Assembly (NCBI GenBank): GCA_021851325.1
Contig: JAJZDZ010000007.1
Coordinates: forward strand, 62,001-126,000
Length of the DNA: 64,000 bases
Reading direction: 5' to 3'
Source of the DNA: Pseudomonadota bacterium
Lineage (GTDB): Bacteria; Pseudomonadota; Alphaproteobacteria; Micropepsales; Micropepsaceae
Shown here: positions 43,032-52,805 of the stretch, piece after piece
Numbering within the stretch: position 1 is the first letter of the stretch
Layout: each line of letters starts with the position of its first letter
Position numbers and translations under genes: made by a program
The notes under the pieces: generated by a model
Database searches by the model: none
Seen by the model: only the letters and a program-made list of their open reading frames with translations
Told to the model about the DNA's origin: nothing

Positions 43032-43789
43032 GGTCGGAAGCGGAGAGCCATGTCGTCGCCCTTTCCGCGAAGCTGCGAGCGGCCAAGCGGGCGGTGATCT
43101 TCACTGGCGCCGGTATATCTACGGAATCAGGAATTCCAGATTTTCGTTCAGCAGACGGCGTCTGGACCAAGATGGCCCCGATCGGCTTTGCCGAATTCAT
43201 TGCTTCGGCAGCGATGCGACGGGAAGCCTGGCGCCGGCGCTTCGCCATGGATGCCATGTTTGCGGAAGCCAGGCCCAATCTCGGTCATCAGGCAGTGGCA
43301 ACCCTCGTTCACCAGGGCCGGGCCTCCTGCGTGATTACCCAGAATATCGATAACCTGCACCAGGACTCGGGCTTAGCGGCTGACCGACTGGTTGAGCTAC
43401 ACGGGAATACCAGTTACGCCAAGTGCTTGAACTGTAATCTTCGTGTAGAACTTGAGCCGATTCGGGGGTACTTTTTCGCGCATGGACAGGTGCCTGACTG
43501 TCCGGATTGTGGCGGGATACTCAAGACCGCAACAATCTCCTTTGGCCAGGCGATGCCCGAACGGGAGCTGGCCCGCGCGCAGGCCGCAGCGACAAGCTGT
43601 GACCTGTTTTTGGTGCTGGGCTCCTCTCTTGTGGTTTACCCGGCGGCGGACTTGCCAGGTCTGGCGGTACGGCATGGGGCGGAGCTGGTGATCGTCAATC
43701 GGGAGCCGACCCCCCTCGACGGACTTGCCGTCCTTGTCCTGCATGCGGCTATCGGCGATACGCTGGACGGCGCCGTGCGGGCACTGTAG
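43028..43789 (+). CDS. cobB: Sir2-type NAD-dependent protein deacylase
   Basis: The product has 253 residues, the usual length. The start is a TTG that overlaps the previous stop; no ATG with a site lies near, so the exact start is uncertain. The NAD site is FTGAGISTESGIPDFRS, then TQNIDNLHQDSGL, and the catalytic His lies in VELHGNTSYA. A zinc finger with CLNCN and CPDCG follows, then VVYPAADLP and VIVNREPTPLD. It removes acetyl or other acyl groups from lysines, releasing nicotinamide. Confidence 0.9.
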   Translation: MRSEAESHVVALSAKLRAAKRAVIFTGAGISTESGIPDFRSADGVWTKMAPIGFAEFIASAAMRREAWRRRFAMDAMFAEARPNLGHQAVATLVHQGRASCVITQNIDNLHQDSGLAADRLVELHGNTSYAKCLNCNLRVELEPIRGYFFAHGQVPDCPDCGGILKTATISFGQAMPERELARAQAAATSCDLFLVLGSSLVVYPAADLPGLAVRHGAELVIVNREPTPLDGLAVLVLHAAIGDTLDGAVRAL

Positions 43790-43959
43790 ACCCTGATCGC
43801 GCGATCGCTAATATGACCCTGATCCCGGTCGCGCTGATTTACTCTGGTGCGAGAGTTCGGCGCCGGACAGCGGCACAGGTGAACGGACCTCTGGGTCCGT
43901 GAAGCCGGTGTAGCTGGCCAGGAGCCGAAGGGCTCGACCCCAACCCCAGGAGTTTTGCC

Positions 43960-44559
43960 GTGTTTCGCCTCGACGACGAAGACGAGAAGTCCGACGAGAA
44001 AACCCCCCCGACGCCACCAATGCCGCCTGTGGCGCAGGCGCTCTACAAGTCGCGCACGGTCCTGATATTCGGCGAAGTCGACATGAAGATGGCCGAGCGG
44101 GTAACTGCGCAGTTGCTCGCCCTGGCCTCGGAAAGTTCCGATCCTATCCGTGTGGTGCTGAACTCGCCTGGCGGGCACGTCGAGTCCGGGGATACCATTC
44201 ATGACGTCATTCGGTTCTGTGGCCCCCTCGTCAAAATCATCGGGACGGGCTGGGTGGCTAGTGCCGGCGCCCACATCTTCCTGGGCGCCAAGCGTGAAAA
44301 CAGACTGTGTCTGCCATTTACGCGATTTTTGCTGCATCAACCGCTCGGAGGTGTCCGCGGGCAGGCCTCGGATATTTCAATTGAGGCGGAAGAGATCATC
44401 AAGATGCGTGATCGGCTCAACCGGGAAATCGCCCGGGAGACAGGCCAGACTCTGGAAAAGGTTGTGGCCGATACCGAGCGTAATTTTTGGATGAGCGCTG
44501 AGGAGGCGGTCGCCTACGGCCTCGTTGGCCGGGTTGTCGCCCGGGCCGATGAGGTCTAG
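43960..44559 (+). CDS. ClpP-like serine protease, paralogue
   Basis: The product has 199 residues, from GTG 43960 with AGGAG 8 bases upstream. The ClpP fold is clear: VLNSPGGHVESGDTIHDVI, the Ser in TGWVASAGAHIFLGA, the His in FLLHQPLGG and the Asp in VADTERNFWMSAEEAV. The triad looks intact. The start is a charged tail (EDEKSDEKTPPTPP) unlike standard ClpP. It is not next to clpX or tig, so it is a second, ClpP2-type peptidase. GH13 follows after 2 bp. Confidence 0.8.
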   Translation: MFRLDDEDEKSDEKTPPTPPMPPVAQALYKSRTVLIFGEVDMKMAERVTAQLLALASESSDPIRVVLNSPGGHVESGDTIHDVIRFCGPLVKIIGTGWVASAGAHIFLGAKRENRLCLPFTRFLLHQPLGGVRGQASDISIEAEEIIKMRDRLNREIARETGQTLEKVVADTERNFWMSAEEAVAYGLVGRVVARADEV

Positions 44560-44561
44560 CC

Positions 44562-46175
44562 ATGACCAGCGCCGGGCAATGGTGGCACGGCGCAGTCATC
44601 TATCAGATCTATGTTCGGAGCTTTTGCGACAGCAATGGAGACGGGCAGGGGGACATTGGCGGTGTTCTGTCCAAGCTCCCCTACCTCGCAGGCCTGGGGA
44701 TTGACGCGATCTGGCTTTCCCCGATTCACCCCTCGCCGAATCGTGACTGGGGCTACGACGTCAGTGACTATGCCGGAGTTCACCCAGATTATGGCAGTCT
44801 CGAAGATCTCGACCAGCTGGTGACGGCCGCCCATGGGCTCGGCCTCAAAGTCATGCTGGACGAGGTCCTTGCCCACACCTCAGATGAACACCCATGGTTC
44901 ATCGAGAGCCTGCAGGGGGACGCCAAACGCGACTGGTATGTTTGGGCGGACGCAAAGGCCGACGGCGCTGCACCGAACAATTGGCTGTCCGCCTTCGGTG
45001 GGCCGGCCTGGTCCTATCAGCCGGCGCGACGCCAGTATTACCACCATAAATTTCTGCGTCAGCAACCCAAGCTCAACTGGCACAATCCGGATGCCAGGGC
45101 GGCGGCGCTAGCGGTCCTGCGCTTCTGGTTGGAGCGTGGTATTGACGGCTTTCGTCTTGATGTTGCCAATGCCTTTTTGCACGAGGAGACGCTGGCTGAT
45201 AATCCTCCAGTGCCAGCGTCGGCGCGCAGCACAGCTTATTGGGTGCATCCCCCAAATATGCAGTTACATTTTCACGACAGTAATTTAGTGGAGAATATTC
45301 AGGTTTTAGATGAAATTCGCAGGGTGGTCGACAGTTACCCCGATCGCTTTGTGATGGGAGAATTTTCGGAGCAGCCGGAGCGCAGCGGCTGCTACGCGCC
45401 TGCCGATCAGGGGCTGCATTCCGGATACAGTTTTCCATTGCTCGAAGCCCGCACGCTTGCTCCCGCTGTCATCAGCGACCACCTTGAAACACTGGCGCGA
45501 TATCCGCGGCACTGGCCGTCGCTCAGCTTCAGCAATCACGATGTGATGCGGGCGCCCAGCCGCTTTGGCGGCCGGGTACCGCCACCGGAGCTTGCGCGCC
45601 TGCTTCTTGCGCTCCTCTTCGGTCTGCGTGGCACGGTCCTTCTCTATCAGGGAGAAGAGCTAGGTTTGCCGCAGGCGGAGCTGCCACGCGCGGCGCTGCG
45701 CGATCCGGTTGGGGATCTTTACTACCCCTACATTTATGGACGTGATGGCTGTCGCACGCCGATGCCATGGCAGGCGGGCGAAGCGAATCTGGGCTTCGGT
45801 ACTGGCACGCCATGGCTTCCGTCCTTCGCCGGGCACGCCCCCTTCGCGGTAGACCAACAGCTCCAGGATCCACAGTCGACGCTCAATTTCTGTCGAAAGT
45901 TGATCGCGGCGCGCAAAGCGATGCCCGTTCTGTCGCAAGGCGATCTTGTGCTGCGCGAAGCTGGCTCGGGTATTTTGGCCTTTACCCGCAGGCACTCTGC
46001 GCAAACGGTACTTTGTCTCTTTAACCTGTCGCCGGATTCCCAGAAATTCGCGGATCACCACCTCGAGGGGGCAAAGGATCTTCAGATCGGATGCGGCGCG
46101 GTTCACCGTTCCGCAACCGAGGTGAAACTGGGCCCCTATGCGGCGCAATTCCTCGCGGTTGGGAATTGGGAGTGA
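44562..46175 (+). CDS. GH13 alpha-glucosidase
   Basis: The product has 537 residues, the normal size for oligo-1,6-glucosidase or maltase-type GH13 enzymes. Conserved regions: DVSDYAGVHPDYGSLEDL, LDEVLAHTSDEHPWF, GFRLDVANAF (nucleophile Asp), FVMGEFSE (acid Glu) and FSNHDVMRAPSRF (stabilising Asp). It hydrolyses alpha-glucosides such as maltose or isomaltose; no signal peptide, so cytoplasmic. It is placed directly after the ClpP-like gene, on one transcript by spacing. Sugar preference is not decided here. Confidence 0.88.
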   Translation: MTSAGQWWHGAVIYQIYVRSFCDSNGDGQGDIGGVLSKLPYLAGLGIDAIWLSPIHPSPNRDWGYDVSDYAGVHPDYGSLEDLDQLVTAAHGLGLKVMLDEVLAHTSDEHPWFIESLQGDAKRDWYVWADAKADGAAPNNWLSAFGGPAWSYQPARRQYYHHKFLRQQPKLNWHNPDARAAALAVLRFWLERGIDGFRLDVANAFLHEETLADNPPVPASARSTAYWVHPPNMQLHFHDSNLVENIQVLDEIRRVVDSYPDRFVMGEFSEQPERSGCYAPADQGLHSGYSFPLLEARTLAPAVISDHLETLARYPRHWPSLSFSNHDVMRAPSRFGGRVPPPELARLLLALLFGLRGTVLLYQGEELGLPQAELPRAALRDPVGDLYYPYIYGRDGCRTPMPWQAGEANLGFGTGTPWLPSFAGHAPFAVDQQLQDPQSTLNFCRKLIAARKAMPVLSQGDLVLREAGSGILAFTRRHSAQTVLCLFNLSPDSQKFADHHLEGAKDLQIGCGAVHRSATEVKLGPYAAQFLAVGNWE

Positions 46176-46183
46176 GCGGCGGC

Positions 46184-46609
46184 TCAGGTCTTCGATCCTG
46201 ACAGCGCGGCGATGAGTGCGTCGAGTGGCAGCAGAACACAGCGGTGGCGACCTGGAATATCCGCGGCACCCGCAAATTCGCCATATGCCCCAAAAGGATG
46301 CGACGGCGGCGGTGCCCTGTCGGAAAGCATGTTCAGAAGCTGTGCCCGCAGGGCCACGACGTCGGCGCTGCTGGCACCGATGGCGTCGCGTCCGAGGATC
46401 GCGGCTGACGCCTGCGCCAAGACACAGGCGCGGGTCTCGTGCGCGAGGGCTGTAATGCGACCATCCGCCAGCATCACGTCCACGCGGACGCGATCGCCGC
46501 AGGCCGGGTTATGCGCTTCCCCGTGATGATCGGCCTCTGCGAGCCTGCCCGCGCCGTGGGCATCTGCAGCCAGGCGCAGGAGGCTGCGTTTGTAGAGCGG
46601 ATCGCTCAT
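46184..46609 (-). CDS. SufU/IscU-like iron-sulfur scaffold protein
   Basis: The product has 141 residues. The three cysteines of the U-type scaffold are visible: NPACGDRVRVDV, RACVLAQASAAIL and GRHRCVLLPLDA. These assemble or pass Fe-S clusters. The gene overlaps the end of the molybdenum-cofactor fusion gene by ATGA. In this place it may serve the 2Fe-2S subunit of the molybdenum hydroxylase. No cysteine desulfurase lies nearby. Confidence 0.75.
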   Translation of the reverse strand: MSDPLYKRSLLRLAADAHGAGRLAEADHHGEAHNPACGDRVRVDVMLADGRITALAHETRACVLAQASAAILGRDAIGASSADVVALRAQLLNMLSDRAPPPSHPFGAYGEFAGAADIPGRHRCVLLPLDALIAALSGSKT

Positions 46610-48216
46610 GCCCGGCTCCGGAACGCGGCCAAGGCCTCGGGGGTATCAATGTCAGTCAATGGCGCATCAGTGCCGGCCTCGACCTCGGCAATGAGCTCCG
46701 GGTAGGCGGCAAGCAGGTTGCGGGCACCGATATCGCCCTCCAGATCGGACATGGCGCTAAAAAAGCGGCGCGCCCATAATACCGGATTGCCCCGCTTGCC
46801 ATGCCGGCTGGCAAGACAGATGGCCCGACCCTCCTGAGGTGCAAAGGCGGCGATCAGCCGGTTAATCAGTTCCGCATCCACCCCCGGCATGTCGCCCAGA
46901 AGCATGAGCGCTCCGTCGCAGTCCTCCCCAATTGCAGAAAGTCCGCAGCGTAGCGAGGTGCTCATGCCCTTCGCGTAATCCGGATTATGGACGATACGAA
47001 CATCAAGACCGGAAATAGCCTCCTTGATAGCGTCGGCGTCATGACCGGTGACCACAATCGTCTCGTCGGCCTGGCTGCTGAGCGCGGCCTCGAGCGCATA
47101 ACGGATCAAAGGCTTTCCGTTCAGGGGCGCAAGCAGCTTGTTCTTTCCCATACGTGTCGATTGTCCCGCTGCCAGCACCACGGCTGAAACATAGGGAGCA
47201 CGCGCTTCCATGCGCGTGGTTTCATCGCGTGGCTGTGGCCGCAGAGGAATCTCACTCAGAAGTCCGCCTACTCCCATGCCCATCAGGTCGCGCGGTGTTA
47301 CCGGCAGACGGGCGAGAAGACGCCACAATACGAAGTCAAAGCCGTTGAGTTTGGGTGAAATGGCGCAACCTGGCAGGCCAATTACAGCGGCTGATCCCAT
47401 CTCGCCCAGTAACAGCAGGTTGCCCGGATCCACAGGCATGCCAAAATGAAGCACGCGCCCGCCCGCCTCAGCGATTGCCGACGGTATGACGTCGCGCCGA
47501 TCGGTGATGGCGCTGGCACCAAAGATGAGGATAAGTTCGCAGCCAGCCCGTGCTGCCTCCTGGATTGCCGGAACCAGGGCGGCCGGCTCATGGGCGACCC
47601 GCCGTTCCAGCACGAGGCTACTGCCCTGGGCGCGAAGACGATCTTCGACCGCGTTTCTGGCCTTATCCAGAAGCGAGGGTTTGGTCGCTTCAATATGGGT
47701 CAGGATCAGCGCCGCACGCTGGGCATAAAACCTGGCCAGCCGCAGGGGCGGGCGCTGCAGCAGGGCGGCGGCGGCGTCCAGCGCTGCTTGTGGCACGGCA
47801 AAGGGAATGATCTTGATTGTCGCCAGCATCTGCCGGGTCGAGACCCGCGCAAAAGGTGGTAGTGTCGCCATCGCAATAGCTTCGTGGACATTATTGAAGG
47901 CATCGATCTGTGCGGCATCTACAATGACGACGCCAGCCGCTTGCGCGTAAAGATTGGCGCGACCGGTAAAGGCAGCTCCGATCCGTATATCCTCGCCTGC
48001 GCAAAGGTGCGCCAGCCTTAGCGCGGCCTCGTCTTCACCGACGTCTTCCGCTTCCAGGCGCGCGACGGTCAATTGCGTGATGCCGCCGGCACGCAGCAGG
48101 TTGATGTCGTCGCCGGAAAGTATCCGGCCCTTCTTGAACAGGCGGCCGGCGGCGCGCTGGGCATGAACCAAAATAGCGCCTTCGGTACTCGCGACGGGCA
48201 GGGTCAGAAACTGCAT
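46606..48216 (-). CDS. MoeA/MogA-like domain fused to MocA-type nucleotidyltransferase
   Basis: The product has 536 residues. Residues 1-330 are a MoeA/MogA-like molybdopterin-binding part (GRILSGDDINLLRAGGI, ELILIFGASAITDRRDVIP, VLHFGMPVDPGNLLLLGEM). Residues about 340-530 are a nucleotidyltransferase like MocA/MobA: VLAAGQSTRMGKNKLLAPL, VVTGHDADAI, ALMLLGDMPGVDAELI and GNPVLWARRFF. MocA adds CMP to molybdopterin to give the MCD cofactor of the xanthine oxidase family. The fusion is known in bacteria. It lies 9 bp after the kinase gene and overlaps the SufU-like gene. Confidence 0.85.
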   Translation of the reverse strand: MQFLTLPVASTEGAILVHAQRAAGRLFKKGRILSGDDINLLRAGGITQLTVARLEAEDVGEDEAALRLAHLCAGEDIRIGAAFTGRANLYAQAAGVVIVDAAQIDAFNNVHEAIAMATLPPFARVSTRQMLATIKIIPFAVPQAALDAAAALLQRPPLRLARFYAQRAALILTHIEATKPSLLDKARNAVEDRLRAQGSSLVLERRVAHEPAALVPAIQEAARAGCELILIFGASAITDRRDVIPSAIAEAGGRVLHFGMPVDPGNLLLLGEMGSAAVIGLPGCAISPKLNGFDFVLWRLLARLPVTPRDLMGMGVGGLLSEIPLRPQPRDETTRMEARAPYVSAVVLAAGQSTRMGKNKLLAPLNGKPLIRYALEAALSSQADETIVVTGHDADAIKEAISGLDVRIVHNPDYAKGMSTSLRCGLSAIGEDCDGALMLLGDMPGVDAELINRLIAAFAPQEGRAICLASRHGKRGNPVLWARRFFSAMSDLEGDIGARNLLAAYPELIAEVEAGTDAPLTDIDTPEALAAFRSRA

Positions 48217-48225
48217 CCTGCAAGT

Positions 48226-49611
48226 TTAGGCGGCTTCGGCCTCGCGAGGCAAACGCAAGATCGCGGACAACCCCCCTTGTGGACGGTTTTGCAGGGTGAT
48301 CGAGCCACCATGGCCTTCGGCAATGGTCTTGACGAGGGTCAGGCCAAGGCCGGCACCACCAGTTTCGTGGCTGCGTGAATCCTCAAGGCGAACGAACGGC
48401 TCGAACACCCGCTCGAGATCTTGTGGGGAGATGCCAGGACCGTGATCATCAATGCGCACCGCAGCCATGCCGTTCTCTTCACTCAGGCTGAGTTCGGCAC
48501 TGCCACCATAGGTTACGGCATTTTCGAGCAGATTGCGCACGGCGCGCCGGATTTCGTTGGGACGACACAGTACGGTCATCGCCGCATGTTGATGGCAGCT
48601 CACGGCCAGTCCCATGTCTTCAAGGTCGGCGCAGACGCTTTCTACGAGTGCAGCGAGGTCGATGCGCCGCCGCTTTTCCCAGCCTGCGCCGCGTGCCGCG
48701 CTCAAAACAGCGTCGGTGAGCGCGCGCAGTTCGTCCAGATTTTTTTCGATACGCTCTCGAACCTCATCATCGTCGATGAATTCAGTGGAGATGCGCATAG
48801 CCGTCAAAGGGGTTCTCAGATCATGACCAACCGCAGACAGCAGTTGGCGCTGGCTTTCCAGCATGCGTCGGACCTGCTCGGTCATGGCGTTGAACGCCTG
48901 CGCCGCGCGACGCATGTCCTGCGGACCAGATTCCTCCAGACGCGGCGCCTCCCCGCCGTGGGCCACCATGCTTGCCGCCGACGTCAATTGGGACAGCGGG
49001 CGGGCAACCCGTCTGATGGCAAAGGCCGCCACGACTGCCGCGCTGAGCACCGCCACCAGGACGCCGTAGACAAATGCCAGGGGCCAGGGGGGGCCTGCAT
49101 GCAGCAGAAAGGTGGTGACCAGCCGCCTGTCATTGTTCAGAGGTATCGTGATCCGCATCACGCGCGCCGGGATGCGGCGTGGGTGGCCGAGCCGGCGCAG
49201 GCGGCCAGGGTGGGCCCGCAAATCGCTTCCGTGCAAAATGCGTACAGTCACCAGTCCGTGCCGTGACGCGGCCGGTAAGTCAGCGCGTACCCGTGCCGCA
49301 AGACCGGCTTCGACACTGGTCATGACTGCGGCACCTGGGCGCCGCGTGGTCAGTTCAAACCGCCAGGGACCGGCGCTCATGGTATTGGTTACCCGCTGCC
49401 GTTCGGAGGGAGCAATGCTGTCCAGCAAGCCAGCAGCTGACGCCGCCCGGTCGACCACGCGATCCATCAGTTGGGCACGAATGAGACGGTTATGGGTGGC
49501 CGTAAACCAGGCCGCGACAGCAAAGTTGGAAAGAATGACCGCGATCACCGTGGTCACGATGAGCTGGGCCGCAAGGGTGCGCGGCAGCCATGATGACAGC
49601 CATCGGTTCAT
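48226..49611 (-). CDS. Sensor histidine kinase (EnvZ-like)
   Basis: I chose ATG 49611, overlapping the regulator stop as ATGA; the product has 461 residues. It has one early transmembrane helix (LIVTTVIAVILSNFAVAAWF), a periplasmic part, a second helix (PLAFVYGVLVAVLSAAVVAA), HAMP, then H-box LSAVGHDLRTPLTAM, N-box RNLLENAVTYG, DHGPGISPQD and GGAGLGLTLVKTI. It is EnvZ-like in layout. The signal is unknown; it lies inside the molybdenum-hydroxylase cluster and could control it. Confidence 0.9.
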   Translation of the reverse strand: MNRWLSSWLPRTLAAQLIVTTVIAVILSNFAVAAWFTATHNRLIRAQLMDRVVDRAASAAGLLDSIAPSERQRVTNTMSAGPWRFELTTRRPGAAVMTSVEAGLAARVRADLPAASRHGLVTVRILHGSDLRAHPGRLRRLGHPRRIPARVMRITIPLNNDRRLVTTFLLHAGPPWPLAFVYGVLVAVLSAAVVAAFAIRRVARPLSQLTSAASMVAHGGEAPRLEESGPQDMRRAAQAFNAMTEQVRRMLESQRQLLSAVGHDLRTPLTAMRISTEFIDDDEVRERIEKNLDELRALTDAVLSAARGAGWEKRRRIDLAALVESVCADLEDMGLAVSCHQHAAMTVLCRPNEIRRAVRNLLENAVTYGGSAELSLSEENGMAAVRIDDHGPGISPQDLERVFEPFVRLEDSRSHETGGAGLGLTLVKTIAEGHGGSITLQNRPQGGLSAILRLPREAEAA

Positions 49612-50345
49612 GCCGGTTCGGGATCGACAGCGAGCATGTAGCCGCCACCCCACACGGTCTTGATATAGCGTGGATTTTTTGGATCAGGCTCAATTTTCTT
49701 GCGCAGCCGGCTGACGTGGTTGTCGATGGAACGGTCAAACAGCTCGGCATCGCGACCTTTGGTCAGATCAAGCAGTTGATTACGGGTAAGAGAGATCTTG
49801 GGTCGTTCGAGGAGGGCAACGAGCAGGCGATACTCGCCGCTCGACAGCGCGGTCGCCACGCCATCCTCGCTCAAAAGTTCACGCTGGCTGGTATCCAGTA
49901 TCCAGGTTCCGAAGCGGATACGTGCAGAAGGGGGGGGCAGCTGGTGTGGCGGCAGGGCCTGTGTCCGGCGAAGCACGGCGGCGATACGAGCTACCAGTTC
50001 GCGGGGCGAGAACGGCTTGGGGATATAGTCATCGGCGCCCATCTCAAGGCCAATAATCCGATCCACCTCTTCACCGCGGGCGGTTAGAAGGATGACCGGT
50101 ATCTGGCTTGTTTCCCGGATCGAGCGGCAAAGACTGAGCCCGTCCTCTCCGGGCATCATTACGTCAAGGACGAGCAAATCGATCGCGGAAACCCGCATCA
50201 GTTTGCGCGCCGCGGCTGCATCCGCCGCCGTCGTGGCGCGGTAGCCGTGTTGCCTCAGATATCGCGCCAGCGGCTCGCGGATATCGCGCGCATCTTCGAC
50301 AATGAGGATATGGGGTGCGGCTTCAGTGACCATGGTCGTGCTCAT
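49608..50345 (-). CDS. OmpR-family response regulator
   Basis: I chose ATG 50345 (MSTTMVTEAAPHIL), 245 residues; an in-frame start at 50426 adds an unconserved leader. Receiver: LIVEDARDIREPLARYL, phospho-acceptor Asp in LLVLDVMMPGEDG, and Lys in DDYIPKPFSPRELVAR. Winged helix: SSGEYRLLVALLERP, RSIDNHVSRLRKKIEPDP and IKTVWGGGYML, close to OmpR. It pairs with the EnvZ-like kinase. xdhC ends 110 bp upstream, so a promoter could stand in between. Confidence 0.92.
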   Translation of the reverse strand: MSTTMVTEAAPHILIVEDARDIREPLARYLRQHGYRATTAADAAAARKLMRVSAIDLLVLDVMMPGEDGLSLCRSIRETSQIPVILLTARGEEVDRIIGLEMGADDYIPKPFSPRELVARIAAVLRRTQALPPHQLPPPSARIRFGTWILDTSQRELLSEDGVATALSSGEYRLLVALLERPKISLTRNQLLDLTKGRDAELFDRSIDNHVSRLRKKIEPDPKNPRYIKTVWGGGYMLAVDPEPA

Positions 50346-50455
50346 GCCCAAGATGGGCCAGGGTGGGGCCGAGTGCAATTCGTCATGGCGCCCGCTTTGT
50401 CGCAAGATATCGCTGGTTCTGGCCACGTGCCAGAGTTGCGAACAGTTGGGCTACC

Positions 50456-51478
50456 TCAGCTGGAGCCCACCGGGGGTGGTGTCACAAGACGCAGCTCCTG
50501 GGTCATTTCTGCGAGGATTGCGACCGCGATTTCGGCTGGGCTCGCGGCGCCGATGGCAAGGCCAATGGGACCCTTGATGCGGGTCAGAGCCGTGCTCGCA
50601 ATGCCCTTGGTGGCGAGTCTGGCAAGGCGATTGGCATGGGTCTTCTTCGATCCCAAAGCGCCCACGTAAAAGCAGGGCGAGGCCAACGCCGCACACAGCG
50701 CCGGGTCGTCAATTTTGGGATCATGGGTGAGCGCCACCAGGGCGCTGCGAGGGCCTAAGGGGGCCTTGGCGAGCGCCTCATCAGGCCAATCGTGGCTGAT
50801 TGCAACTCCGGGAAAGCGTTCGCTCGTGGCAAAGGCAGTGCGGGGGTCGATGACGCGGACGCGGTAGTCACAGAGTTCTGCCATCTGCGCAAGCGGTTGG
50901 GCGATATGCGCGGCGCCCACGATCACCAGCTCAAGCTGCGGATTGATGCTGGCAATAAACCAGTCCTCATCCTCGATCTGGACCACCTCGCAGCGATCGG
51001 TGCGCGCCGCCCGGAGAGCCGCTTGGCTGAGTGCATCGCCGCCACTGTCTGGAATGAGAAGCTTTTCCTCGGTCCCGCGCAGCGCAATCGCGCGGACCAC
51101 CGCCTGCCCCTTGCCATGAGCGGACAGGATGGCGGCAAGTGCGCCGGGGCTGAACTGTCCACCGAGCGCTTCGAGATAAATTTCGACCTTGCCACCACAG
51201 GCAAGCCCAGCTGACCAGGCCAGCTCGTCTGCGACCCCAAATTCGAGACGCTGGGATTTGCCGCTCGTGATGGTCTGCTGCGCGCGCGCGATGACCTCGC
51301 CTTCAACACAACCGCCCGATACCGAACCTTCAAAGGCACCATCATCGCGGATCACGATCACGCTGCCAGCGGGTCGCGGTGCTGAGCCCCACGTTTTTAT
51401 GACAGTCCCGATCGCAATCTTATATCCGGAGCGTGCCCACTCCTGCGCAATGCCCAGAATGTGCGGCGCATCACTCAT
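50456..51478 (-). CDS. xdhC: XdhC/CoxF-family molybdenum-cofactor maturation protein
   Basis: The product has 340 residues. Both halves fit the family: the XdhC/CoxI N-terminal domain (GTVIKTWGSAPRPAGSVIVI, GSVSGGCVEGEVI) and the C-terminal Rossmann domain (LVIVGAAHIAQPLAQMAELC, ALVALTHDPKIDDPALCAAL, YVGALGSKKTHANRLARL, LTRIKGPIGLAIGAASPAEI). XdhC proteins bind molybdenum cofactor, help sulfurate it and insert it in hydroxylases. Its start overlaps the coxM stop (ATGA). Confidence 0.92.
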   Translation of the reverse strand: MSDAPHILGIAQEWARSGYKIAIGTVIKTWGSAPRPAGSVIVIRDDGAFEGSVSGGCVEGEVIARAQQTITSGKSQRLEFGVADELAWSAGLACGGKVEIYLEALGGQFSPGALAAILSAHGKGQAVVRAIALRGTEEKLLIPDSGGDALSQAALRAARTDRCEVVQIEDEDWFIASINPQLELVIVGAAHIAQPLAQMAELCDYRVRVIDPRTAFATSERFPGVAISHDWPDEALAKAPLGPRSALVALTHDPKIDDPALCAALASPCFYVGALGSKKTHANRLARLATKGIASTALTRIKGPIGLAIGAASPAEIAVAILAEMTQELRLVTPPPVGSS

Positions 51479-52278
51479 GCCAGTGCCGCTGTTACAGCTC
51501 GCTTGGCCATCACGGTGACGAGATGGGCCCTGTATTGCGCAGAGCCATGCAGATCTTCGTTCAGGCCGTCAGCTGCAATCTGGATGTGCGCGATTGATTC
51601 AGAGTCGAAGCTTGCCTCGAGCGCTTTTTCCATGTCCGTTATGCGCCGCACACAGGGCGCGGCGCCGGTGACAGCAACACGCACGCCCTGAGTGGTCTGC
51701 GCAACAAACACGCCAACCATGGCGTAGCGTGACGCCGGATTGGCAAATTTGGCATACGCGGCGCGTCTGGGTATGGGAAAAGCGATTGCTCGAAGGATTT
51801 CGTCAGATTCCAGCGCGGTCTCGAACATGCCGGTGAAGAATTTATCAGCAGGAATTTCGCGCCGCGTCGTGATGAGGGTTGCATTCAACCCGAGGACCGC
51901 AGCGGGATAGTCAGCGGCCGGGTCATTATTGGCAACAGAACCGCCGAGTGTGCCGAGGTGGCGCACCGCCGGATCGCCAATATGGGAAGCCAATTCGGCC
52001 AGGGCGGGGATAAGTGTGCGCACCTCCGTTGACTGGGCCACCTGGGCATGCGTAAGCGCGGCACCCAGAACCAGGCGTTCTCCCTCACGACGAACACCGG
52101 ACAATTCCGCTAGTCCCGAGATGTCGATAAGCAGCGGCGGGTTGGCTAACCGCTGCTTCATAGTCGGGATGAGCGTCTGGCCTCCTGCCAGCAACTTGGC
52201 GTCGGGATTGGCCCCAAGCAAGGCTTCCGCGTCGGCAAGACTTGCTGCACGCTGGTAAGAAAAGGGATAGGTGATCAT
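51475..52278 (-). CDS. coxM: FAD-binding medium subunit of a molybdenum hydroxylase
   Basis: The product has 267 residues, the normal size for CoxM/CutM. The PCMH-type FAD domain reads [39 protein letters not shown] and [20 protein letters not shown]; the C-terminal CO-dehydrogenase flavoprotein domain follows. It passes electrons from the 2Fe-2S subunit to FAD. Its start overlaps the coxS stop and its stop overlaps the xdhC start, so the three genes are coupled. The symbol denotes family, not CO as the substrate. Confidence 0.9.
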   Translation of the reverse strand: MITYPFSYQRAASLADAEALLGANPDAKLLAGGQTLIPTMKQRLANPPLLIDISGLAELSGVRREGERLVLGAALTHAQVAQSTEVRTLIPALAELASHIGDPAVRHLGTLGGSVANNDPAADYPAAVLGLNATLITTRREIPADKFFTGMFETALESDEILRAIAFPIPRRAAYAKFANPASRYAMVGVFVAQTTQGVRVAVTGAAPCVRRITDMEKALEASFDSESIAHIQIAADGLNEDLHGSAQYRAHLVTVMAKRAVTAALA

Positions 52279-52742
52279 GCGCCCATCTCCTTGGCGGCCG
52301 CTTCGATCGCCGAGACGATGTTATGGTAGCCGGTGCAACGGCAGATATTGCCTTCAAGCTCACGGCGAATGCTGGCGCGGTCAGTTGCTGCTCCGCGGGA
52401 AATCATATCCACGGCAGTCATGATCATTCCGGGTGTACAAAAGCCGCATTGCAGACCGTGATGTTCACGGAATGCAGACTGTACGGGGTGCAGAGCGCCT
52501 TGCTCGGCCAACCCTTCGATCGTGGTTACCTTACGTCCCTGAGCCTGTACCGCAAACATGGTGCAGGATTTGACGGCTTTATCGTCCACATGGACCACGC
52601 AGGCTCCGCACTGGCTGGTGTCGCAGCCGATATGCGTCCCTGTGAGTTTCAGGGTTTCGCGCAGAAAATGGACCAGGAGTGTGCGCTCCTCGATTTCGCC
52701 GGAAACGGTTTTGCCGTTCACCGTCATGGTCACGGTGGTCAT
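52275..52742 (-). CDS. coxS: 2Fe-2S small subunit of a molybdenum hydroxylase
   Basis: The product has 155 residues, the normal size. The first plant-type cluster is held by [17 protein letters not shown] and the Cys in VKSCTMFAV; the second by [12 protein letters not shown] and [14 protein letters not shown]. Such subunits carry electrons from the molybdenum site of the large subunit to FAD. No large-subunit gene (about 780 codons) adjoins it. coxG lies 63 bp upstream. Confidence 0.93.
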   Translation of the reverse strand: MTTVTMTVNGKTVSGEIEERTLLVHFLRETLKLTGTHIGCDTSQCGACVVHVDDKAVKSCTMFAVQAQGRKVTTIEGLAEQGALHPVQSAFREHHGLQCGFCTPGMIMTAVDMISRGAATDRASIRRELEGNICRCTGYHNIVSAIEAAAKEMGA

Positions 52743-52805
52743 GTGGTTACTCCTGATAAAAACGCGAGAGACCGTGGGCGGCTGCCGAGCGGTTTAAAGA
52801 GGTTT

